Below are positions 21,282-31,564 of a stretch of DNA of 64,000 nt, in pieces; within the stretch, counting starts at the first letter, position 1; each line of letters opens with the position of its first letter. The DNA is from Sipunculus nudus. Taxonomy: Eukaryota; Annelida; Sipuncula; Golfingiida; Sipunculidae. The translations under genes and the position numbers were made by a program. The stretch spans positions 47,010,714 to 47,074,713 of the forward strand of contig CM049320.1 in the NCBI GenBank assembly GCA_026874595.1, in the 5' to 3' direction. A model generated the notes under the pieces. That model searched no databases. It saw nothing but the letters and a program-made list of their open reading frames with translations, and was not told the origin of the DNA.

Positions 21282-21880
21282 AGGGACCCATGGGTCACTG
21301 TGCTGAAGTTGACAATGAAGGTGAAAATCTAAAATCAAATGGATAAAGTATGAGAGGAAGGGGTAATATAGGCCATGGTTGGTTGATATGATTGAATAAA
21401 TTGTTGCAAATTAATATTTTGTTATCTGACTATCTGTTTCCTAATGTTGAAACTGAAGCATGTAAGCAGTTTGTGAATATAAGATCTATACTGTTACCAT
21501 GCATGATCATTAGCTGGCTTTCTGATAAGCTGTTGAAAAATCAGCAGTTTATAAATGTGTTCAGTTAGATCCTGTTTTTATTAAACCAGTTTTTTTCAAT
21601 TTTATAAAATGTAGACAGTTGCAGTAAAGTTCCCAGTCCACAGGTGGAAGAACTTGATGATGGGTGTGGTGCGGGGAGAGGGGGGTGTGTGATAATGATG
21701 AGTTACAACACATCTGTACATCTATAAACATTTTCTTTATTTTATAAATTTTATGCAGTTGCAATAAAACGAATGTCCCAAGTGCTCAGGAGCAAGTACT
21801 CAATGGCAGGGGGGAGGATGATGGGAGTTACACCACCTTTGCATATACACTATACATACAGGATACGAAATTAAATTCAA
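21282..21880 (+). repeat. Family P 5' end and interior fragment
   Basis: aagggacccatgggtcactgtgctg at 21282-21306, then 'ggccatggttggttgatatg', 'gcatgtaagcagtttgtgaa' and two copies of 'ttttataaa(a/t)tttatgcagttgca' (21602, 21741), each followed by a G-rich patch. Matches 11905-12370. Confidence 0.65.
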
Positions 21881-22074
21881 CAGTGCTTAAAGAAAAACAA
21901 GGCCTACAGGCCTAATGTGAACCTGTGCAAAGTTTGGGAGTATGAATGGAGGTTTATTTTTAAAATTTAATATTGATCCTCTTAAGTCCTGCATATCTAC
22001 CTTAGTCATTATTATTATAGCAAAATGGACATTTCGGACCTGCAAGTTTCAGACTAGGACATTTTAAAACTAGA

Positions 22075-22240
22075 ATATCGGAATGACGGAAGGACGGACA
22101 TGGGTAAAACTATATGCCCCGGCCACTTTGCTTCTGCCGTTTTTGAGATAGCTATGGTTAACGTACAGACAACGCACGAGGCAGGACACACGAAGGACGC
22201 CGCACGCACCTTCACATAAGCTCACAGGTGCGCTAAAAAA
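22075..22240 (+). repeat. Chimera of two repeat 3' ends broken inside a hairpin loop
   Basis: 22078-22130 repeats the satellite element's tail and the first half of its hairpin (tatatgccccggccacttt-g). At 22131 it switches to the family C end (cttctgccgtttttgagatagc..) and finishes aagctcacaggtgcgctaaaaa (22218-22239). A perfect 10-bp inverted repeat (attaaccact / agtggttaat) follows at 22254-22278. 22280-23160 holds nothing I recognise. Confidence 0.85.
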
Positions 22241-23159
22241 CTTATTCATAATTATTAACCACTGTGGAAGTGGTTAATTTGGCATGATTGAATTTTCGCA
22301 CATTTTCATTTTATAGCATTAGGGCAGTACAAATTTTCTTGTAAATCCGTATGTAAGGTAATTATTTGTTTATCAATTTATAAAAGTATAGTATATTGTA
22401 GAGTAACCTACATCCCACCTAACAATCATAGGGTGACTGCTTACATGCCAAGGGTGACTTTTCAAGTACCATGACCGCTAGGTGTGAACAATACGGAATT
22501 AATCAGGTCTAATCATGTTTGATAATGCAATGGTTCTGCAACCAGAAACGTTGTTTAACATCTGAGTAAGTTGTAAAATTTCTCTACAACAACAACTCTG
22601 ATCATACTGACCAAAAGCAGCCAACTTTGTCTGAACAACAAACAGATCTGATAACAGTCGCAGATTGCTCTCAGCTCAATAGTACTTCAAAGCTATGGGA
22701 AGGGCTAGGGATGTCTTAAAAGGCTACTTATTGTTTCACAGTTGTTTCTACAAATCACTATAAATGAGACGGGGTCTTTCTCAAGAAATCACTTGCTATG
22801 AACTCTTTTGACAACATGACTACTCTAACATTCTGGTTGAAGGAGCTTCAATTCAAGCGACCATGCATGGAGGGATTACCAGGCCCACGTGAGTGTGTGT
22901 CCTGTACCGGGCATACATGGGGCCATTAGGGAAAATGCAAATTTTGGGGCGTTAGGCAATTCTGAACAACCTAAAATCAATTCTAAGAAGAGTTATCACT
23001 GTCAGACATTCTTCAGGCTGAGGCCACATTCAAAGTCAGGAAAGAGCTGCAAATTTCTCTGGTGGAACATTTCTTAATATTAAGGCACTTTCTAAAAAGT
23101 ATAAACCCTTCATAATAAAAAGCTGTTGTGCAAGACTGCTTAATAAGCTGTTGACCCCA

Positions 23160-23520
23160 ATCATGCATGTAAGTAGCCCTTTAGTCAAGGGTGACTAAAA
23201 TGTTAAATATATCTGAGAGTACATTTAAGTCACCACCCCATGTATGCACTTGGGTGGGATTCTAAGGACCAGTGCACAAAGCATTGTTGCCACTATATAC
23301 TCATTCTTACTGCTTTGGTCATGGCAGTTATGAGCAGTAGGACCCCTGTATTCTTACACCAAAATACACAATAACTAAAGTAACAACCACTTACAGTTGC
23401 CAATATGTTGTAGTTGTACTGAAAATCAGATACTTTTTCGTGAAGAAGTTTTTTTGTTACCCCATCCATGAAACTGATAACAAGTGGCCTGTGGGGAATG
23501 ATGCTCAGCTGAATTCAAGT
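23160..23520 (+). repeat. Repeat paralogous to the 62804-63361 insertion
   Basis: 23189-23265 (caagggtgactaaaatg.. to ..cttgggtgggattctaa) and 23266-23470 match 62811-62895 and 63030-63235. It carries the same inverted pair (ggtgact.aaaatgt / acattta.agtcacc). The 'ggattctaaggaccagtgcac' block occurs twice (23259 and 23536). 23500-23515 contains a degraded family P block (aatgatgctcagctga). Confidence 0.75.
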
Positions 23521-23579
23521 GGGCAAAAAGACTTGGGTGGGATTCTAAGGACCAGTGCACAAAGCATTGTTGCCGCTAG

Positions 23580-24540
23580 ATACACATTCTTACTGCTTTG
23601 TGAGTTACAGGTTACATTGACCTTATTCTACATGCAGCTTCTACCATTTTTGCCTACCTGACTAACAGAGTGTTGAAATCAAGTTCTTTCACACAGCTTG
23701 TATAAAATAAGTCAGAGTGACATTTCAGGTTTCCAAGGAGAATTTTAGGGACCTCCCTAAAAGTCATGTATGAAGATTTTAGGCCAAATGGATACAATTT
23801 GTGCTCCATCTTACTCACTTGGTGCTTAAAAATCATGTTTTCTCCCCTTATTTGCAAATTATAGGTAACCATGACCTAATTTCAAGTTTCCAAGGATATT
23901 TTTCATGGAACTCTAAGGATGTCAAGTTAGAAGATTCTAGGTCCAACACTAATGATTTGTGCCCTGTTAATGGACAACTGCTTCATCCTAAGTTCTCAAA
24001 AATAGACATGTCTCCACCCTATGGTTCATCCCAAAACATAAGAGGTAAAATATGCAATATCTCAAAACAATGAATCTAGATTTCAGCAGATTAGACCTTG
24101 AAGGACAAGGTCAAGGGCACTTCTTTTTTCAAACTCTGATGACATTTTAGCAGAAAAACTGGTGTATCAAATTTAAAGAAATTTAAAGAAAAAGTCTTCA
24201 GTACTTCCAAAGTTATAGGGGTCACAATAATCCTAGAAATGCATAAATTTAACCTTGAAGATCAAGATCAAGGCCACAGGATTTCGAACACATCTATGTT
24301 TTGGTAGGAACAATGAGTGTTTCAAATTTTGGAGGAAAATATGCAGCCCTTCAAAATTTACTGTGTTCATAACAATAACAGACAATAACTATAACTCAGC
24401 TGATTTGACAGTAAAGATCCTTATCAAGGTCCCCATGTTTCAAACTCATTTGAAATCAAGGTAGGAATAATTGGTGTACCAAAATTTAAGGACAAAATTG
24501 GAAACACTACAAAATTTATGGGGTTCATTTCAGTTGAAAA
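23580..24540 (+). repeat. 'gacctaatttcaggtttcc' and 'accttgaagatcaagg' repeats
   Basis: 23600-23960 holds two units of the 10-kb array type. 24080-24540 holds three ~150-bp units with 'gaccttgaagataaaggtcaaggtca', 'ggtaggaacaatgagtgtttcaa' and 'gcagcccttcaaaa', continued at 25370-25640 beyond a LINE insertion. The same unit is at 35690-36300. Confidence 0.7.
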
Positions 24541-24544
24541 CTCT

Positions 24545-25355
24545 TAAACATATTTGACTCTGTAGTTGAGCCAACAAACAGTGCTAGAAACCTGGGGGTA
24601 GTGTTTGACCAAGGGCTTTGCCTTGACAAGCATGTTATAATATTTGTAGTTTGGCTTTTTACCACCTGCGTAATATAGCTAGGATAAAGGGTTTCCTTAC
24701 TCAAGATTCACTAATAACATTAATTCATGCCTTCATCAGTTCAAGGACTGACTGTTCCAACTCTTTTTTATGTGGTCTTCCCAGCAAGCTACTGGACTGG
24801 CTACAGAGAGTGCAGAATGCAGCTGCTAGCTTGTAACTGGTGCCAAGAAGCGCGACCACATTACACCAATACTTAAAGAACTCCATTGGCTCCAGTAGCC
24901 ACAGCGCATTGATTTTAAAATTTTATTATTAGTATATAAAGCCATAAATGGTCAATCGCCTATTTACATTAGGGACCTCTTAACTTTTTATGTTCCAGTC
25001 AGGCAGCTTAGGTCATCTGACCAAGGGCTTTTAGTGATCCCTAAAGCACGTAGTGAGATGTGTCGTTTGAGAGCTTTCTCAGCTGTGGCACCAAGGTTGT
25101 GGAATGAACTTCCGCACTCAATCAGAGCTTCACCATCTTTAGCTTCTTTTAAAAGAAATCTTAAAACTTACCTTTTTATATTAGCTTTTAGTAGTTCTTT
25201 GAAATTAGGGTTTTCTTTTAGGAATCTTTACTTTAGTAGGAATCTTACATTTTATGTTTTAGTAAAACTGTGCTTTGTGTCTTGTAAAGCCCTTTTGATA
25301 ACTATTTTGTTGAATTAGCGCTATATAAATTAAATATATTATTAAATATATTATT
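24545..25355 (+). mobile_element. CR1/L2-like LINE, 5'-truncated, end of reverse transcriptase ORF
   Basis: Coding remnants in two frames. RNLGVVFDQGLCLDKHV comes first (~24585-24635), then YHLRNIARIKGFLTQDSL, IHAFISSRTDCSNSFLCGLP and LQRVQNAAASL (24656-24836). Next is the C-terminal region with FSAVAPRLWNELPHSIR..SLASFKRNLKTYLF (25070-25185). These are the standard closing motifs of CR1/L2/Rex-type reverse transcriptase ORFs. Frameshifts and the missing palm domain show it is dead. The 3' end is gcgctatataaatt followed by short (attaaatat)-type repeats, usual for this clade. It sits inside the 'accttgaag' repeat array, splitting it. Confidence 0.9.
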
Positions 25356-25364
25356 ATTCATAAT

Positions 25365-26160
25365 AATGTCACATTTTGGCAGATTTGACCTTGAAGATAA
25401 AGGTCAAGGTAACCAGGTTTCAAACTCTGATGCAATTTTGGTAGGAACAATGAGCGTTTCAAAATATGGAGGAATAAATGCAGCCCTTCAAAGGGTAACT
25501 CGTCCACAAGACAATAACTATAATTCGGCTGATCGACCTTGAAGATGAAGGTCCAGGTCACCTGGTTTGTGGTATGAACAACTGAGTGTTTCATATTTGG
25601 CAGCCCTTCAAAAGTTTTCGCATTGACAAGATACCCTACAGATGATGATGATGATAATGACAGCACTGAAAACAGCATGCCTCCCCTGCGGGGGGGGGGG
25701 GGGGGGGGGGGCAGTGGTGACAGGTAGCATCACCTGTCTGCAAGAACTAATGAAACCCCCCATGATGAATATACATGCAAAGAATCATGGCAATCAATGC
25801 ATTAGTTATTCAGATACTGGAGCTTTGTATCCAACTTTTCATTATTCTGAGGGGTACGTACAAGCCCAAAGCTTTTAGGATATGGGTAACAGAGACCTAT
25901 TTTCATGTTTCAAAGGAGTTTTTTTCATTGACCTCTCAGGATGTGAAGTAAAGAAGGTGCCACCAGTCTTGGGTACAAGATGGAGGAGTCCAAGATCTAT
26001 GGATATGCACAATTTCATGCCAAAACTGCGAATTACTCCTGAGTAAAGGGCATTTATTTATTCTACAAAAATGGAAAAGTAAGTCGCACCACCTGTCTGG
26101 TTTATGAGAAAACTTTCCAAGATGGATGAACATGCCAAATTTCAGACCAATACCTTGAGC
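25365..26160 (+). repeat. Repeat mosaic with 22-nt G-run
   Basis: 25370-25640 is the continuation of the 'accttgaagataaaggtc' array. 25690-25711 is an uninterrupted G22. 25715-25960 is the GGCGCC-type repeat with degenerate head 'aggtagcatcacctgtctgc'. 25955-26150 holds 'gtgccaccagtcttgg..caagatctatgg' units. 26160-26560 has no recognised feature. Confidence 0.65.
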
Positions 26161-26569
26161 CTAGCAAGGAGAAACTAAACTGACCTTAAAACCTCTTGAC
26201 AGCTTCCAGGGCTAGAGGCATTCATGAGGTGTCCACATGCAGCCTTGAGGGACATGGCACCCATGAGTTTGGTGGAATGATGGGATTAAAGTTTAACATA
26301 TACAATATTACTCAACTAAATATATAAGTTGCTTTCAAATTTCAGACTTCAATAGCTTAAATCCATACATAGTCAGCATATGAAAGTTATTTCAACAGTG
26401 CTAATAGGATAAATTTCATAATTAATATATATTTAATGATGATGGAGAGATGATTGACAGACAGAGCAGTTCACTTTATGTTCCATTCTCCTAAAGGAAA
26501 AATATGTTTCAGATCTTATTTTTTCTAATCCAATTATTTTTTTCACCAATAGATTTTACACATTTTCAA

Positions 26570-27080
26570 TTAAAAACTAATGTCCTATTGCACAGGTGCA
26601 AAGGAATCAATGGCAGCTGGGGTGGGGGGGGGGGGGGGGATGGTTGGATCATAAATCTCAATCTTGTCAGATAACACCACATCATGCATACAATTGTATA
26701 TTTATTTTTTACAACACAAATATATCTTTCAAATTTGCAAAACAATAAATATATAAAAAAATAATACTTGATTCAGATTTTACAATTTTAAATTGGGCCT
26801 TTATATAACCACAATTTGCTTCATATTTTATAAATGCATACTGACGGGTTTAATTATATCTTAATTTGTTAAAATCATTTAAAAGTAAAATTGATTTCTT
26901 TAAAAATGCTACATTAACACGACATGGCATCTTCTGGATTATACCTTGAATTACATTTTCAAGGAAAGTTTTGTATATTGGAGTGGAAACAGCATTACAA
27001 TTCAAAGGAGAAACAGTGAAAACAATAACAATGACTGCATAAAGCTTGGTTGGTTGGGTTTGCCAGGGGGGGGGGGGGGA
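26570..27080 (+). repeat. Repeat with G-runs; holds an unoccupied Helitron target
   Basis: G16 at 26624-26639 and G14 at 27066-27079. 26820-27080 is paralogous to 50100-50296 + 51481-51545 (shared 'aaaatgctacattaacac.acatggcatcttctgg' and 'acagtgaaaacaataacaa'). In that second copy a Helitron-like element occupies the position equivalent to 27031|27032. Confidence 0.8.
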
Positions 27081-27870
27081 TGGACAGTATGGGGTGGTGA
27101 TATGAGAATAACTGTTGACAAAGCAAGTGACTGCGATAGAGCCTCAAGAAAAAATTCAATAACTAGCCTAATTTTCAAGCTTTTATTTTCAAATTACAGA
27201 TTTAAACAAATCAAATACTTACATATATTTACATGCTGTGAAAATAAAATCAATACTACTCACAGGAAAAAAGTGCCAAGGTCAAAGTTGGGCAAAATTT
27301 AAGGTACTGATTTTATTTTTATGCTAAAATCTTAAACAAGGGACCTATGGGTCACGACGCTCAGCTGTTATATATGATAAAAAAATATTATTTAGAAATG
27401 AGGCACATGCTGGTTTTGTGTGGTAATAAATATAAGCTGTATTATGAGTTGTTGTTGTTTTAGCTTATGTATGATTTTGATGGTACCTTTAGAGACAGGG
27501 AAGAGGATTGATTTCATTTATTTTATTAACAATTGGAGTACTATTGTCACACAGATTTTGACTTGGCCATATAACTTATAAGCAGAACATATAATATAAG
27601 AGTTTAACTATTTATTAAAAAAAATTACAAATATTGTCCCAAATATAATTTTTATTAAAAATAATAAGAGAATCATATGATTTTTTAAAATGAAATATAA
27701 CTGATATGATTATTAAAATAATATTAAAGAATATATTCATGAATGCATTCATGAATACATTTTGAAAGTATTTGCAAGAGTATTCATATACTTTCATTTT
27801 TACCTGAATTCCCATTCTTTATGCAAAAATTAATAATGGAGTACATAATTATATTCGTATTTAAATACAA

Positions 27871-29511
27871 CTAGAATACGGGTAGTCGACAAGCGACTAC
27901 TTGTATCCGCCTAAATCAGAGTGGAACGGGTGAAGTGTTGCATATCAGCATGGATGTCTGCAGCCAAATTGTGTATGTAGGTTGCGCTACCTACCAAAAA
28001 ATCCAGAAAGCCGTCCAAGTTGTATACATATGCAAAATTTAAGGCAGATAAGTCAAACCACTATATTGTTTATGAGTGATTTTTGCCCTTGGCAGACAAA
28101 CAGATGGACGCTGTGCAAAAAAGGGTTGCAGGTGGCGCCACCAGTTAAGCGTATGATAAAGAGCTTTGTGAGAACTATACACATGCAAAATTTTGGCCCA
28201 ATTGGTCAAACGGTTCCCTAGATATGAGCTTGGATGTCTGCAGCATAAACTTGATTGTAGGTGGCGCCACCTGTCATAAAATCAGAAAAGCTATCCAGGA
28301 TGTATAAGCATGCAGAATTTCAGGTGAATTAGTCAAACCACTGCAGAGATATGAGTGATTTTAACCCAAGGCAGACGAACGGCTGGACACCGTGCAAACA
28401 TGGTTGCAGGTGGCGCCACCATTTTTTGTGTATGTTATAAAGCTCTCCAAGGGCTACATTTGTGCAAAAAAATTTTCCTGATCAATCAAACGGTTCCTGA
28501 GATATGAGCTTGGATGTCTGCAGCGTAAACATGAATGTAGGTGGCGCCACCTGTCATAAAATCAGAAAAGCTATCCAGGATGTATACGCATGCCAAATTT
28601 CAGGTGAATTAGTCAAGTCACTGCAGAGATATGAGTGATTTTAACCCAAGGCAGACAAACAGATGGACACTGTACAAACATGGTTGCAGGTAGCGGCACC
28701 ATTTTTGGTGTATGTTATAAAGCTCTCCAAGGGCTACATTTGTGCAAAAGAATTTTCCTGATCGGTCAAACGGTTCCCGAGATATGAGCTTGGATGTCTG
28801 CAGCGTAAACGTGAATGTAGGTGGCGCCACCTGTCATAAAATCAGATAAGCTATCCAGGATGTATACGCATGCCAAATTTCAGGTGAATTAGTCAAGTCA
28901 CTGCAGAGATATGAGTGATTTTAACCCAAGGCAGACGAACAGATGGACACTGTGCAAACATGGTTGCAGGTGGCGCCACCATTTTTGGTGTATGTTATAA
29001 AGCTCTCCAAGGGCTACATTTGTGCAAAAGAATTTTCCTGATCGGTCAAACGGTTCCGGAGATATGAGCTTGGATGTCTGCAGCGTCAACGTGAATGTAG
29101 GTGGCGCCACCTGTCATAAAATCAGAAAAGCTATCCAGGATGTTTGCGCATGCCGAATTTCAGGTGAATTAGTCAAGTCACTGCAGAGATATGAGTGATT
29201 TTAACCCAAGGCAGACGAACAGATGGACACTGTGCAAACATGGTTGCAGGTGGCGCCACCATTTTTGGTGTATGTTATAAAGCTCTCCGAGGGCTACATT
29301 TGTGCAAAAAAATTTTCCTGATCGGTCAAACGGTTCCCGAGATATGTGGGTTTATGTGTGGAAACAGACGCACAAACGGACGCAGAGCGCAGAGGAAAGG
29401 TCAGAGGTCAAAACAAAATCGGGGCGCAGCAGTTCACATGTGACCCGAACATAATCCCGGGTTTCGGAAAATTCCGCCCAGTGGTTACGGAGGAGTTCTC
29501 CGGACACCTAC

Positions 29512-29545
<34 letters not shown>

Positions 29546-29592
29546 CCAGCTGAAAACATAGTATCCGCAAAACTCTGTTTTGGCGGATACAA
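27871..29592 (-). mobile_element. Helitron-like non-autonomous element, copy A
   Basis: In element orientation (minus) it starts TTGTATCCGCC at 29592 and ends with hairpin GTAGTCG-CTTGT-CGACTAC, then CCGTATT, then CTAG (27871-27874 on plus). It is flanked by A and T. The unoccupied paralogue at 47749|47750 lacks exactly this segment, with no target duplication. A GGCGGATACAA block just before the 3' hairpin is the inverse of the 5' terminus (subterminal inverted repeat). The core is a 280-bp higher-order tandem array. A (CGG)n tract lies at ~29511-29544. No Rep/helicase coding: non-autonomous. Confidence 0.9.
27960..29340. repeat. 280-bp higher-order tandem array in copy A
   Basis: The palindrome ggtggcgccacc recurs near 28131, 28260, 28409, 28539, (28690, mutated), 28819, 28969, 29099 and 29249, i.e. 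alternating ~130 and ~150-bp spacing. The true unit is a ~280-bp dimer of two diverged monomers: one with 'gtatgttataaagctctcc', the other with 'ctgtcataaaatcagaaaagc'. The three units nearest the 5' end of the element are almost identical. Confidence 0.95.
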
Positions 29593-30004
29593 TTACAAAG
29601 TATTCGCACCATGTCTGGTATTTATTCAATTTTCACCAAACAATGATGTTGAGAATCCAGAATATACAAAATTCACACATTTAAATAATGATCATAAGTA
29701 CCTGGTTTTATGGCTTTTATTTATATTAAAAAATAACTGTAAAAAATTCATTTTGGACTAATTTCACATCAATGTACACAATAGACACAGTAGGAATCTA
29801 GATTATTATTATCAACTGCATCTTTGTCTATCATTAATTTCCTTCATATGATCCCTAATGATTAGTAATGAATAATATGATTTACTTCTTTATCATTAAA
29901 ATTGAACTGAAAAATGCCATAGGTGACTGCATGGTGTTATTTGGAATATGTGACATTCTACCCATCGATACAAGATTCTTATATCATCAGTAACTGCAAG
30001 TTAA
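29593..30004 (+). repeat. Family P interior between the two Helitron copies
   Basis: Corresponds to 47750-48159 in the unoccupied paralogue (ttacaaagtattcgcaccatgtctgg.. / ttgcaaagtattcacaccatg..). AT-rich, with no coding signal. Confidence 0.85.
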
Positions 30005-31564
30005 TGTTTACTATGTTTTCAGCTGGCCGCCGCCGCCGCCGCCGCCGCGTAGGTGTCCGGAGAACTCCTCCATAACCGCTGGGCGGAATTTTCCGAAACC
30101 CGGGATTATGTTCGGGTCACATGTGAACTGCTGCGCCCCGATTTTGTTTTGACCTCTGACCTTTCCTTTGCGCTCTGCGTCCGTTTGTGCGTCTGTTTCC
30201 ACACATAAACCCACATATCTCGGGAACCGTTTGACCGATCAGGAAAATTTTTTGCACAAATGTAGCCCTCGGAGAGCTTTATAACATACACCAAAAATGG
30301 TGGCGCCACCTGCAACCATGTTTGCACAGTGTCCATCTGTTCGTCTGCCTTGGGTTAAAATCACTCATATCTCTGCAGTGACTTGACTAATTCACCTGAA
30401 ATTGGGCATGCGTTAACATCCTGGATAGCTTTTCTGATTTTATGACAGGTGGCGCCACCTACATTCACGTTTACGCTGCAGACATCCAAGCTCATATCTC
30501 GGGAACCGTTTGACCGATCAGGAAAATTCTTTTGCACAAATGTAGCCCTTGGAGAGTTTTATAACATACACCAAAAATGGTGGCGCCACCTGCAACCATG
30601 TTTGCACAGTGTCCATCTGTTCGTCTGCCTTGGGTTAAAATCACTCATATCTCTGCAGTGACTTGACTAATTCACCTGAAATTGGGCATGCGTATACATC
30701 CTGGATAGCTTTTCTGATTTTATGACAGGTGGCGCCACCTACATTCACGTTTACGCTGCAGACATCAAAAGTCATATCTCGGGAACCGTTTGACCGATCA
30801 GGAAAATTCTTTTGCACAAATGTAGCCCTTGGAGAGCTTTATATCATACACCGAAAATGGTTGCGCTACCTGCAACCATGTTTGCACAGTGTCCATCTGT
30901 TTGTCTGCCTTGGGTTAAAATCACTCATATCTCTGCAGTGACTTGACTAATTCACCTGAAATTTAGCATGCGTATACATCCTGGATAGCTTTTCTGATTT
31001 TATGACAGGTGGCGCCACCTACATTCACGTTTACGCTGCAGACATCCAAGCTCATATCTCGGGAACTGTTTGACCGATCAGGAAAATTTTTTTGCACAAA
31101 TGTAGCCCTTGGAGAGCTTTATAACATACACCGAAAATGGTGGCACCACCTGCAACCATGTTTGCACAGTGTCCATCTGTTCGTCTGCCTTGGGTTAAAA
31201 TCAATCATATTTCTGCAGTGGTTTGACTAATTCACCTGAAATTCGGCATGCTTATACATCCTGGATAGCTTTTCTGATTTTATGACAGGTGGCGCCACCT
31301 ACAATCAAGTTTACGCTGCAGACATCCAAGCTCATATCTAGGGAACCGTTTGACCGATTGGGCCAAAATTTTGCATGTGTATAAATCTCACATAGCTCTT
31401 TATCATACGCAAAACTGGTAGCGCCACCTGCAGCCATGTTTGCACAGCTCCCATCTGTTTGTCTGCCATGGGATAAAATATCCATGCTAATATGCAACAC
31501 TTCACCCGTTCCACTCTGATTTAGGCGGATACAAGTAGTCGCTTGTCGACTACCCGTATTCTAG
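30005..31564 (+). mobile_element. Helitron-like non-autonomous element, copy B
   Basis: Opposite orientation to copy A. It ends ..CCCGTATT-CTAG at 31564, preceded by the GTAGTCG/CGACTAC hairpin. The 5' end starts TGTTTACTATG at 30005 and lacks the ~26-nt ATCCGCC..GCGGAT foldback present in copy A, apparently by internal deletion. Its paralogous empty site is ttaa|tttcc at 48159|48160, again with no duplication. The 280-bp dimer array runs 30290-31480 and a (CCG)n tract is at 30027-30048. Confidence 0.88.
30290..31480. repeat. 280-bp higher-order tandem array in copy B
   Basis: Palindrome ggtggcgccacc near 30300, 30450, 30580, 30730, (30860, mutated), 31010, (31140, mutated) and 31290. Same dimeric unit as in copy A, in inverse orientation, so 27960-31480 forms a large interrupted inverted repeat. 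Confidence 0.93.

Noticed and set aside
28618-31230. Repeated 70-codon frames beginning MAPPTFTFTLQTSK and relatives
   Set aside because: They recur every 280 bp because they are translations of the tandem unit. Both strands and several frames behave alike, and none extends beyond a unit.
27960-31480. CRISPR array
   Set aside because: The repeats are 130-150 bp without unique spacers, inside a eukaryotic transposon with splice-bearing host gene around it.
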